From the NCBI GenBank assembly GCA_034435015.1, contig DAOTYH010000088.1, positions 5,352 to 69,351 of the forward strand: a DNA stretch of 64,000 bases, given 5' to 3'. This DNA is from DAOTYH01 sp034435015 (lineage in GTDB: Bacteria > Chloroflexota > Anaerolineae > Aggregatilineales > UBA3940). Position 1 is the stretch's first letter, and every line of letters begins with the position of its first letter. This document shows, piece after piece, positions 41,671-49,362 of the stretch. The notes beneath the pieces were generated by a model. It made no database searches. It was not told where the DNA came from and was given only the letters and a program-made list of their open reading frames with translations. Position numbers and translations under genes: made by a program.

Positions 41671-43310
41671 TCATGCTTGAACAGAGCAAGGGAAGATTTA
41701 GCAAGATATTACTGGGTTTCGTCTTACTCAGTAGCGTTGGGTTGGCCTGCAACTGGCCCGGATTCCGTCCCGCGGCTACACCTACTCTTGACCCAGAATC
41801 ACTCCAACCGGCAGAGGCTGTCACAACGACAGCGCCCTCCCACATCCCTCCTGAAACACCGATGCCCTTTCCCGCCGCCCCTGCACCCACTACCAACTAC
41901 ACCCCCCTTTTCGAACCCGCACCCTGCCGATTTGCCGTACCTGAAGGGTATAGTCCCCAGTGCGGTTATTTGGTCGTGCCGGAAGATCGCCGCATGCCGA
42001 ACAGTCCGCTGATCCGGTTGCATGTAGCAATCTTTAAGAGCTGGAGCGACTCGCCCGCTCCTGATCCCGTAATCCATCTAGCCGGAGGGCCGGGCAGTGC
42101 TTCTCTTCAGATCGTCTGGTATTACTTCAATGCCGGCCTGAACCGCTTTCTAGAGAGCCGTGACTACATCATCTTTGATCAACGCGGAACAGGCTTCTCT
42201 CTGCCAGCCCTTCATTGCCCGGAGCGGGACGACCTGACGATCACCTTACTGACTCAGCAAGTGAGCGACGAAGAAGCCCAAGCGCTTGAGATAGACGCCT
42301 ATACCCGGTGCCGCGACCGGCTCATCGGGCAAGGGGTAAATCTAGCCGCTTATAACAGTGCCGCCAGCGCCGCTGATGTTAACGATCTCCGGATCGCGCT
42401 CGGATATGATCGAGTTAATCTATACGGTGTCTCTTACGGAACACGCCTGGCGTTGACAGTGATGCGGGATTACCCAACTGCCATCCGCAGTGTGATCCTC
42501 GACTCGCCTTATCCGCCACAGGTCAATCTGTACACAGAATGGGGAGGGAATGCTGAACGGGCGTTCAACCTGCTGTTTGACTCGTGCAATGCTGACTTAG
42601 CCTGCAACACAACCTATCCTAACCTGAGAGAGGTCTTTTATCAGCTTGTTGATCGGCTTAGTGATAATCCGATCTCTGTAACCGTCAATGATCCCTTCGG
42701 GGGCGGGACCTACCGGGTTTCCGTTGATGACGACCTGCTGATTGACGTTCTCTTTGGGGGGATGTACCGCCGGGACGTAATCCCTGGTTTGCCTGCTCTG
42801 ATCTACGAGACCTATAATGGAAACTACACCCGTCTAGCCAGAAGGCTGGGGTTGTTGTTCGAACGGACAGCCAGCGCAGGAATGAGAAATTCCGTCCAGT
42901 GCAACGAGGAGATTGCTTTCAGCTCTTATCAGGATGTGATCACAGCAAATGCCGGTCTCCAGCCACAGCTTCGCGATCATTACAACCGTTATTTCGAGAG
43001 TCTTTTTGCTGTGTGCGGCCTCTGGGGGGCCGGGCAGGCCGCCCCCATCGAGAATCAGCCTGTAACAAGTGACATCCCCACACTAATACTGGCCGGGCAA
43101 TACGACCCGATCACACCTCCGGCTTGGGGGCAACTGGCCGGCGCCACATTAAGCCGGGCGTGGTACGTTGAGTTTCCGGGCGTGGGGCATTGGACTATGC
43201 GCTCGGACTCCTGCCCGCTGGCAGTAGGACTAACCTTCTTTAACAACCCCTCCGTGCCGCCTGATCTGTCGTGCATCTCATCAATGGCCCCGTTGAGCTT
43301 TGAACGCTGA
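41658..43310 (+). CDS. Exported alpha/beta-hydrolase, tripeptidyl aminopeptidase-like
   Basis: Two starts are possible, ATG 41658 or ATG 41673; both overlap or touch the MttB stop. The N-terminus is a signal peptide ending VGLAC, a probable lipobox, followed by a Thr/Pro linker. The catalytic domain has HLAGGPGSAS (oxyanion loop), FDQRGTGFS, the nucleophile Ser in YGVSYGTRLAL, Asp in AGQYDPITPP and His in GVGHW, as in TAP-like S33 hydrolases. These remove N-terminal residues from peptides or cleave esters. Facing outward, it could feed the peptide-type importer encoded upstream. Confidence 0.87.
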   Translation: MGSVIMLEQSKGRFSKILLGFVLLSSVGLACNWPGFRPAATPTLDPESLQPAEAVTTTAPSHIPPETPMPFPAAPAPTTNYTPLFEPAPCRFAVPEGYSPQCGYLVVPEDRRMPNSPLIRLHVAIFKSWSDSPAPDPVIHLAGGPGSASLQIVWYYFNAGLNRFLESRDYIIFDQRGTGFSLPALHCPERDDLTITLLTQQVSDEEAQALEIDAYTRCRDRLIGQGVNLAAYNSAASAADVNDLRIALGYDRVNLYGVSYGTRLALTVMRDYPTAIRSVILDSPYPPQVNLYTEWGGNAERAFNLLFDSCNADLACNTTYPNLREVFYQLVDRLSDNPISVTVNDPFGGGTYRVSVDDDLLIDVLFGGMYRRDVIPGLPALIYETYNGNYTRLARRLGLLFERTASAGMRNSVQCNEEIAFSSYQDVITANAGLQPQLRDHYNRYFESLFAVCGLWGAGQAAPIENQPVTSDIPTLILAGQYDPITPPAWGQLAGATLSRAWYVEFPGVGHWTMRSDSCPLAVGLTFFNNPSVPPDLSCISSMAPLSFER

Positions 43311-43365
43311 ACGGGTCGTGTGTTCCATTTTTGTATACAGGGAGAGTCTTTGACATCAGATTTGG

Positions 43366-43394
43366 TTGACGCTCAGTTTCAGGCCCACTATAAT
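43366..43394 (+). promoter_or_regulatory. Sigma-70-type promoter of the dehydrogenase-like gene
   Basis: TTGACG at 43366-43371 and TATAAT at 43389-43394 are 17 bases apart, near the housekeeping consensus. The gene starts about 100 bases downstream at 43495, so it is separate from the upstream island transcript. Confidence 0.75.
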
Positions 43395-43494
43395 CCCATT
43401 TAACACCCTGACTATCTACAATATGTATCTTGAATACCACGTAAGAGGCAACACAAGCCGCTTCTCTGGCCAGCCCCAGAGCAGGAGATGAAAA

Positions 43495-44463
43495 ATGGCC
43501 GATCTGAAATCCTCGCGCATACTGGTAACACCAACCTCCTATGCTAAGACCGATCCGCGCCTGCGTATTGGTCTGGAGTCGTTGGTTGGTGAGGTAATCT
43601 ATAACACCCTGGGCCGCCCCCTTACCTCCGAAGAAGTTAAGAGCATGCTTCCGGGGTGCGATGGTTATATTGCCGGGGTAGATGCCATTGATCGAAATGC
43701 CCTGGAGGGCGCTGACCGCCTTAAAGTGATCGCGCGTTACGGGGTAGGTGTAGATAACATTGACCTAGAAGCCGCTAGAGAGAAGGGCATTATCGTGACA
43801 AACACCCCCGGCGCCAATGCAGTCTCTGTAGCCGAGCTGACCGTCGGCCTGATGATCGCGCTGGCCCGCCGCATGATTGAAGCTGTCTCAGCCACCCGTG
43901 CCGGTGAGTGGCCGCGCCTGATGGGAACATCGCTGGAAGGTAAAGAGATAGGTCTGCTGGGGCTGGGCGCTGTCGGCAAACAGGTCGCCCGCCGGCTACA
44001 GGGCTTTGACTGCACAATCATCGCTTATGATCCGGTGCCCGATCTGGAGTTTGCGCAGAAGCATGGGGTCGAAATCATTCCGCAGGCTGATGTGGTCCGC
44101 CGGGCTGACTTCCTCTCACTCCACTTGCCGCTTTTGCCAGAGACGCGAGGGATGGTCAACGCTGAGTTTATAGCTCAGATGAAGCGGGGCGCCTTCTTGA
44201 TCAACACAGCAAGGGGTGAGTTGGTTGATGAGCAAGCTCTGCTGGAAGCATTGCAGAGCGGCCACTTGCGGGGCGCCGCACTCGATACATTCGCCAAACA
44301 GCCGCCTGATCCTGACAACCCCTTGCTGGCTTTGCCGCAGGTAATCGCCACACCGCTGATGGGCGCTCACGCCGACAGCGCCACCAATGCGATGGGCTGG
44401 GCCGCCCTGCGAGCCTGCCTGGCTGTACTTTCGGGGGAGGAGCCTGCCAACCGGGTCATCTGA
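43495..44463 (+). CDS. D-2-hydroxyacid dehydrogenase-like protein lacking catalytic Glu and His
   Basis: The 322-residue protein looks like a 3-phosphoglycerate dehydrogenase/glyoxylate reductase: substrate-domain RYGVGVDNIDLEAA, NAD motif GLGAVGKQVARRL with a downstream Asp, and the Arg in NTARGELVDE. However, the usual VFxxEP motif reads TFAKQPP (Gln269 for Glu) and the usual TPHxG reads TPLMG (Leu288 for His), so the Glu-His proton relay is missing. A His at 292 might partly compensate. Either it uses a different chemistry or acts as an NAD-binding regulator. A promoter and a terminator make it a one-gene unit. A GATGAAAA stretch precedes the ATG. Confidence 0.85.
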   Translation: MADLKSSRILVTPTSYAKTDPRLRIGLESLVGEVIYNTLGRPLTSEEVKSMLPGCDGYIAGVDAIDRNALEGADRLKVIARYGVGVDNIDLEAAREKGIIVTNTPGANAVSVAELTVGLMIALARRMIEAVSATRAGEWPRLMGTSLEGKEIGLLGLGAVGKQVARRLQGFDCTIIAYDPVPDLEFAQKHGVEIIPQADVVRRADFLSLHLPLLPETRGMVNAEFIAQMKRGAFLINTARGELVDEQALLEALQSGHLRGAALDTFAKQPPDPDNPLLALPQVIATPLMGAHADSATNAMGWAALRACLAVLSGEEPANRVI

Positions 44464-44515
44464 GGCTCAGGCGGGGCAACCTGCAAGCTACCCTAAACAT
44501 GCTAAACAAGGGCTG

Positions 44516-44551
44516 TATCCGGGCTGGAGCCACCTGCCCGGATATTTTTCT
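44516..44551 (+). terminator. Intrinsic terminator
   Basis: TATCCGGGC and GCCCGGATA form a 9-bp stem with an 11-base loop, followed by TTTTTCTT, 53 bases past the dehydrogenase-like stop. Confidence 0.88.
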
Positions 44552-44584
44552 TCTCCGTGCGAGGTTGGCGGTCCGGAGACACCT

Positions 44585-45430
44585 TTACAATAGGTGTACT
44601 TCTTCCTGCGCCGGTTTTTGACGGATGTCCACTGAACCTATTTCAGCCTCGATCTCCAGGTCAATTTTATTGGCGGCAGTGTCATAATCAGGCGATTGAT
44701 AAAGCCCCTCCCCAACCAGAGGATAGTGAGCAGTATCCACTGTGATTGTCGAAAGCTCACCTTTCTTCCGAACTCGAAGTGCTGTGCTGGACGGAACATG
44801 CACACTCATGGAAGAAGCTCCGGTTTTCACCTTGGCCTGCGTATGCCCGGCATGTGCTGGCAATATCATCTTGGTTGAACTGGCTCCGGTCTCGACCTTC
44901 AGATCAGTTACCCGCAGAGGGGAGAGATCGAAGAACGCCTCATTAGCCCCTGTGTTGATGTCAAGTGCAAGGGGAATGTCTCCATTCAGGCCAAAAACCC
45001 ACTCACGCGAATGGGGGCCCCAATTCCATGGCAAGGACAGGTGCACAGCGGTTGACTCCATTTTGAGGTCCAACTTTGCACCTGCCCGCTTGGCTGTGCA
45101 AGCTATCCCGCCCGCAAATGATCCGGCCATAGCCTGCCCCGCCTCAACTCCCCTGCTACCATTCAGGTGAATACGCCCCGCGTTATAGTTGATATGAACT
45201 TCTGCTTTCTCTGCACCTTCGAGGGGCACACTCACCTGACGAACTTCTGTGACAGCCTCTCCCTGCCTCGAAGCCACCCCCAAGATGATCCACATACCGA
45301 TTGCGATCAAAAACAGGGGCCAGAGTGCCGACCAGATACTGATCTGAATTATCCGCAGGTTGCTCAGTAAAAGCAGGCCGCCCGCTCCAGTCAGGACGAT
45401 CCCCCAGAAAATGCCGCCGTTCCTTCTCAT
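44585..45430 (-). CDS. LiaF/LiaI-like membrane protein with toast-rack domain
   Basis: The 281-residue protein starts at ATG 45430 after AAGGAG. Two N-terminal membrane helices (about 7-28 and 34-52) match the LiaI-LiaF-like transmembrane region. The rest is a repetitive beta-rich domain with Gly-Ala-Ser turns (INTGANEAFFDLS, VETGASSTKMIL, VKTGASSMSVHV), the toast-rack/DUF4097-like fold. Relatives take part in envelope-stress sensing in Firmicutes. It stands alone, without a neighbouring LiaRS pair. An inverted repeat sits between its promoter region and ribosome-binding site. Confidence 0.75.
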   Translation of the reverse strand: MRRNGGIFWGIVLTGAGGLLLLSNLRIIQISIWSALWPLFLIAIGMWIILGVASRQGEAVTEVRQVSVPLEGAEKAEVHINYNAGRIHLNGSRGVEAGQAMAGSFAGGIACTAKRAGAKLDLKMESTAVHLSLPWNWGPHSREWVFGLNGDIPLALDINTGANEAFFDLSPLRVTDLKVETGASSTKMILPAHAGHTQAKVKTGASSMSVHVPSSTALRVRKKGELSTITVDTAHYPLVGEGLYQSPDYDTAANKIDLEIEAEIGSVDIRQKPAQEEVHLL

Positions 45431-45445
45431 CTTGCTCTCCTTACT

Positions 45446-45471
45446 GAGATGTTCTGTGCACTCAACATCTC
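45446..45471. promoter_or_regulatory. Inverted repeat before the LiaF-like gene
   Basis: GAGATGTT and AACATCTC form a perfect 8-bp inverted repeat with a 10-base centre, 16 bases upstream of the LiaF-like start. TATTAT-like words lie further upstream on the minus strand. It could be an operator. The remaining gap up to 45757 shows no gene; a GTATTATAG word precedes the DnaB-like gene on the plus strand. Confidence 0.4.
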
Positions 45472-45757
45472 TCTACATAATACATATACATAAGACGCAT
45501 CATCTGGGTTGCGCGGATGAGAGAAAACATAAGGATATTTGAGTTGGAGGCCCCTTCAAGCTTGGTCATGTGCATCACTCAGCAACGCTGTGTCAGACTG
45601 CCCAATATATTTCTCGTGGGAGACAAGGTCCAGTGTTTACCTCTACGCCTGCGTCTCTCAGATCAATTGCCTCAGAAACAGCCTGTTGTTAGAATTAGAC
45701 TTGAGCTATAGATTACCATGTTTCAGAGGTATTATAGAGTAGGGTAGGGGGTAATCC

Positions 45758-46846
45758 ATGTCTGATCCGCATCCGGTTGGTAGACGTGAAGAGAGTTTCG
45801 TCCCTTCTAGGGGTGCGCACGTACCGCGTACACTGGCACAGGTTCTGAATGAAGCAAATGAAGCAGTAGTGCGAGGTGATCTTTCGAACTATATCCCCAT
45901 TCCAACCAGCTTTGATCCGCTAGACGCGGCCATTGGTGGAGGATTACAACGGGGAGAACTAGTCCTGCTCGGAGGGCCTCAGGGCATTGGCAAGACGATC
46001 ACCGCCCTGCAAATGGCCCGCAACATAGTCAAGTCAGGCAACATGTACGCCTTCTTCCTCTCCTACGAGCACACAGAAGCCCACCTGATGAATCGTCTAT
46101 TGTGTCTGGAGAGCGTTAACCCACCTGAGATGACTATCAACTCCGGCCTGCGAATGAAAGACTTGCAGGACATCATTGTTTCCAAGCGGGCACGGATGTA
46201 TCTTAGCAAGGATGGCACCGGCTCATTGCGGGGCATCCTGCGCGAGAACGAACGCACTTCGCCCGCACTGGCCCGTATGGCCGAATACGCTGACCGGCTG
46301 ATCATGCTGAAAGCCAGCCCGGCAGTGACCACCCTCTCCGCTATTCGCGAGATGACCTCCAAGCTTGTACAGGCTACTGGCGGCAATGTCGTGGTATTTG
46401 TGGACTACCTGCAAAAAGTCGCCATCTACCCTGAACGGGCAGTGGATGAGAACGACAAGGTAACTATCATCGTTGAGGGACTGAAGGACATTGCCCTGTC
46501 ACTTGACGTACCCGTGCTGTCTATCGTGGCCGCTGATCGCGAGGGACTGCGCTCCAAGCGGTTGCATCTCTTCCATCTGCGCGGCAGTTCAGCATTGGAT
46601 TATGAGTGCGATATTGCCATTATCATGAACAATAAGTACAACATCCTATCAAAGGATCATGTTGCCTTCAACCCCTACCAGGCCAAGCAATATCGTGAGT
46701 GGGTTGTTTTCACCATTGAGAAGAACCGTGCCGGGCGTGCCTTTATTGATGTCGAGTTCCATCTTCATGCACCCTTCTTCTGTTTTGACCCGCGCGGCCA
46801 GATAGTCCAGCAACAACTAATTGATGATAAGATCATCGAGGCCTGA
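45758..46846 (+). CDS. Stand-alone DnaB-like RecA-fold ATPase
   Basis: The 362-residue protein resembles only the C-terminal motor domain of replicative helicase DnaB. Walker A is GGPQGIGKTITA near 73, a catalytic-type Glu occurs in SYEHTE, Walker B is VVVFVDYLQ, and the DnaB-type end reads RGSSALDYECD followed by KNRAG. The N-terminal primase-binding domain and the linker that drive ring assembly are missing. It may be an accessory helicase, a KaiC/RadA-like signalling ATPase, or a mobile-element remnant. It is a single gene followed by a hairpin terminator. Confidence 0.75.
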   Translation: MSDPHPVGRREESFVPSRGAHVPRTLAQVLNEANEAVVRGDLSNYIPIPTSFDPLDAAIGGGLQRGELVLLGGPQGIGKTITALQMARNIVKSGNMYAFFLSYEHTEAHLMNRLLCLESVNPPEMTINSGLRMKDLQDIIVSKRARMYLSKDGTGSLRGILRENERTSPALARMAEYADRLIMLKASPAVTTLSAIREMTSKLVQATGGNVVVFVDYLQKVAIYPERAVDENDKVTIIVEGLKDIALSLDVPVLSIVAADREGLRSKRLHLFHLRGSSALDYECDIAIIMNNKYNILSKDHVAFNPYQAKQYREWVVFTIEKNRAGRAFIDVEFHLHAPFFCFDPRGQIVQQQLIDDKIIEA

Positions 46847-46883
46847 TTGTTGAGACTGCCGACTCAATCTGCTATCACGAACG

Positions 46884-46912
46884 GGGGTGCTTCATTTGCA
46901 CCCCTGTTGTCT
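46884..46912 (+). terminator. Hairpin terminator after the DnaB-like gene
   Basis: GGGGTGC and GCACCCC pair around a 7-base loop, followed by TGTTGTCTGTG, a moderately T-rich tail, 37 bases after the stop. Confidence 0.6.
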
Positions 46913-46989
46913 GTGTTGTAGGCCGACTCCCTCCTACGATATAATCCGCCCACATCTTTGACTTGGCTCTCTAAGCCGGAAGTACGTCT

Positions 46990-47709
46990 ATGACTACAAA
47001 CCGTCCGACACACTCCCTGCCACTGTTACCGTTGATCATCAGCGGTATTGTCATCTTAGTCGGCCTGATACTGCTGGGGGCCGCCATCTACTTTGTAGCC
47101 TTCCCCCCCGCAGGAGCTTCTCCACGCCTCACCCCAACGCCGCCGCTTGAGGTTACAAGGTCTGTGATGTTCCCCACTGCCACAACCGCACCAACCAACA
47201 CACCCGTCCCTACTGCCACACCCACGCCCACTGAGCAACCTACTCAGCCGCCTGCCCCCTCTGCCACAATACCTCCCCTTGTCCAGCCGACCAGCCCTGT
47301 TGTGGCAACCAATCCCCCGCCACCCACTGCCCCGCCGACTGCAACAACGGCTTCCTCGAGCCGCGGCTTGACTGGCGTCAGCTTCTCGGTCGAAAACCCT
47401 ACCGTCGGAGCCAACCAACAAATCTGGTTTAACTTCTCGGTCACTAATGGGAGCGGGCAGGTATTACCCTATGGCTTTCTCGGCGTGGCGATCTTCAACA
47501 GCACAGGCGCTAACGTTGGCTTTCACACCAGTTGGAGCGGTTCGTCCCTTAACCCCGGTCAGACACTCAGTTGGCGGGACGGGCTGACCATCAGCACACC
47601 CGGTTCATACCAGCTACAACTGAGCATCTGCTACTCTTCTGTCACGGTGTGCGGCTCAGGGGGTGAGTGGGAGTTACTTGGGCCGCGCGTTCCTGTGACT
47701 GTCAATTAA
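46990..47709 (+). CDS. Membrane-anchored protein with Thr/Pro linker and beta-sandwich domain
   Basis: The 239-residue protein has one hydrophobic helix at about 13-37, a linker of some 80 residues almost entirely Thr, Pro, Ala and Val, and a C-terminal domain of about 110 residues (GLTGVSFSVENP onward) that reads like an Ig/CARDB-type beta-sandwich. It is likely exposed outside the membrane. No catalytic residues are evident and I do not recognise a named family. A large inverted repeat follows its stop. Confidence 0.7.
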   Translation: MTTNRPTHSLPLLPLIISGIVILVGLILLGAAIYFVAFPPAGASPRLTPTPPLEVTRSVMFPTATTAPTNTPVPTATPTPTEQPTQPPAPSATIPPLVQPTSPVVATNPPPPTAPPTATTASSSRGLTGVSFSVENPTVGANQQIWFNFSVTNGSGQVLPYGFLGVAIFNSTGANVGFHTSWSGSSLNPGQTLSWRDGLTISTPGSYQLQLSICYSSVTVCGSGGEWELLGPRVPVTVN

Positions 47710-47740
47710 GAGAACAGCAGGCAGAAGCTTCTCCATCATC

Positions 47741-47797
47741 CAACACGATCTTGCTGGCAACGGTCCCGGTCTATCTGTCACCAGCAAGATCGTGTTG
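47741..47797. repeat. Perfect 17-bp inverted repeat
   Basis: CAACACGATCTTGCTGG at 47741 and CCAGCAAGATCGTGTTG at 47781 are exact reverse complements with 23 bases between. No U-tract follows, so it is not a standard terminator. It lies between two plus-strand envelope genes. Confidence 0.85.
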
Positions 47798-47865
47798 CGA
47801 ATTGACAGGAGAGACGATGTCTTTCACAATGGCATAGCACGAGAAGAAGTTGGAGGAGAAATGCT

Positions 47866-49227
47866 ATGTCTAAACTAGTTGGGCGACTGATTGGATTTTT
47901 TGTTTTTGCCTGCGTTTTTGTCTGTGCAGTGGGAGCTATTCTGGCCATCAGCACGGGGTTGATTGACCTGCGGCAGATTTTCCCCGGCTTACCTGAGCCT
48001 CCCCAGATCGAGACGGGCGACCTTCCCCTGCCCGAAGTTGAGGTCCCGCCTGTTCTACAACCCGGCGAGTCGATCCCTCTACAGGGCTTAGTCCGTCCGC
48101 GCCCGCTTTTCGCACGTGTCCCTGCGCCGCAACAGCTTTCCTCTGACCCCCGTGTGATCGGGACTAATCTCTTTTTGGCTATTCTGATGGCGCTGATCTT
48201 CGGGGCAACCTCCACTGTGCTGGGTAACATGCTGCGCGATGAAGAGCCGCGCATCCGTGAATGGCTGAAGGTACTTGGCATTGAGCGGCTGTTTGGCGGG
48301 GTGAAAGGGGTCTTCCAGTGGAGTCTGGGACATCTTGCTATCCGGCGCGGTTGCCTGACGTTGCCGCTGGTGCTGGTTATCTTCGCTCTGTATGGCATTC
48401 TGTTTGCCTTCTTGGAAGAGGGGACATCAATCTTCAGCCGGGAGGGTGTTATCCTAGCAGTTACCTTGGCCTTCACAGTGGGGCTGGTGAGCTTCGGGGG
48501 AGACGTCGCCCGACGCATCATGGCGTGGCTATGGCACAAGAAATCGCGCTTTAACCTGTATCCTGCCAATCTGATGGTGGCGGCTGGCACGGTGATCCTG
48601 TCACGGGTATTACACCTCTCACCGGGCATTGTGTTTGGAACGCCGGGCGGGGCAGATGTTGATATGCCAGAAGATCGGCGTGAGCGCCGCGAGGTAACCC
48701 TTGCTTTTGCGACCTTAGCCGTGCTGACCTTAATAGGCGCAGTTGGATGGGGCGTAAGCGGTATGGTGCTTTCTTTGCTGGATGTGCCATTTGATGGCCG
48801 GATCGTCCCTCTGATGATGAATGTGTTCAACCTGCTACAGAATACCAGTCTGGCACTGTTCCTGACAGCTCTGGAGACCCTCTTCTTCGAATCACTGCCA
48901 TTGGCCTATGGTACAGGCCGCACCATACTCAAGTGGAACAAGATAGGATGGGCCGTTACATTCCTGCCCATTGCATTCCTCTTTAACCACGCCGTCCTAA
49001 ACCCGCAGAGCGGCTTCCTTGACTCGTTCATGAGTCCGAATGTGCGCTTCCTGTGGTTTGTGCTCATCGTGCTGGTTGGCGTAACGGCTGGCCTCTGGTT
49101 TTACTTCAATGTGCTGGATGACATCCTAAAACAGGGGCTGGGTGTCAGAACTCCCGCTCCGACTGACCAGTATCCACAACAACCTCCTTATGATGATCAG
49201 AGGGGCAGGGGGCAGTACCCTGACTGA
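47866..49227 (+). CDS. Polytopic membrane protein, unknown function
   Basis: This 453-residue protein starts with MSKLVGRLIGFFVFAC and a helix at about 8-30, followed by a Pro-rich outside segment of some 60 residues. Seven or eight further hydrophobic segments lie between about 100 and 425. The C-terminus is a hydrophilic Pro/Gln/Asp tail. A loop reads SRVLHLSPGIVFG, between helices; no HExxH or other catalytic signature is visible. A transporter or envelope-assembly role is possible but not supported. GGAGGAG precedes the ATG. Confidence 0.72.
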   Translation: MSKLVGRLIGFFVFACVFVCAVGAILAISTGLIDLRQIFPGLPEPPQIETGDLPLPEVEVPPVLQPGESIPLQGLVRPRPLFARVPAPQQLSSDPRVIGTNLFLAILMALIFGATSTVLGNMLRDEEPRIREWLKVLGIERLFGGVKGVFQWSLGHLAIRRGCLTLPLVLVIFALYGILFAFLEEGTSIFSREGVILAVTLAFTVGLVSFGGDVARRIMAWLWHKKSRFNLYPANLMVAAGTVILSRVLHLSPGIVFGTPGGADVDMPEDRRERREVTLAFATLAVLTLIGAVGWGVSGMVLSLLDVPFDGRIVPLMMNVFNLLQNTSLALFLTALETLFFESLPLAYGTGRTILKWNKIGWAVTFLPIAFLFNHAVLNPQSGFLDSFMSPNVRFLWFVLIVLVGVTAGLWFYFNVLDDILKQGLGVRTPAPTDQYPQQPPYDDQRGRGQYPD

Positions 49228-49362
49228 GAGGGGCGCTGGGCCGGTAGTCGAAAAATCAATTTCTCATACAATTGGTATAAGACTGGAAGTCAAAGTGTAC
49301 TATGGCAATAGGTGATACCCGGCAAGACCTCTTGGTCACCCAACAATGAAGGGATAGTGTGA

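Noticed and set aside
41658..43310. Prophage or transposon boundary around the methyltransferase island
   Set aside because: No integrase, transposase, tRNA or flanking direct repeat was seen next to the island.
45758..46846. KaiC-type circadian ATPase
   Set aside because: Only one RecA domain is present, and the end (DYECD, KNRAG) follows DnaB rather than KaiC.
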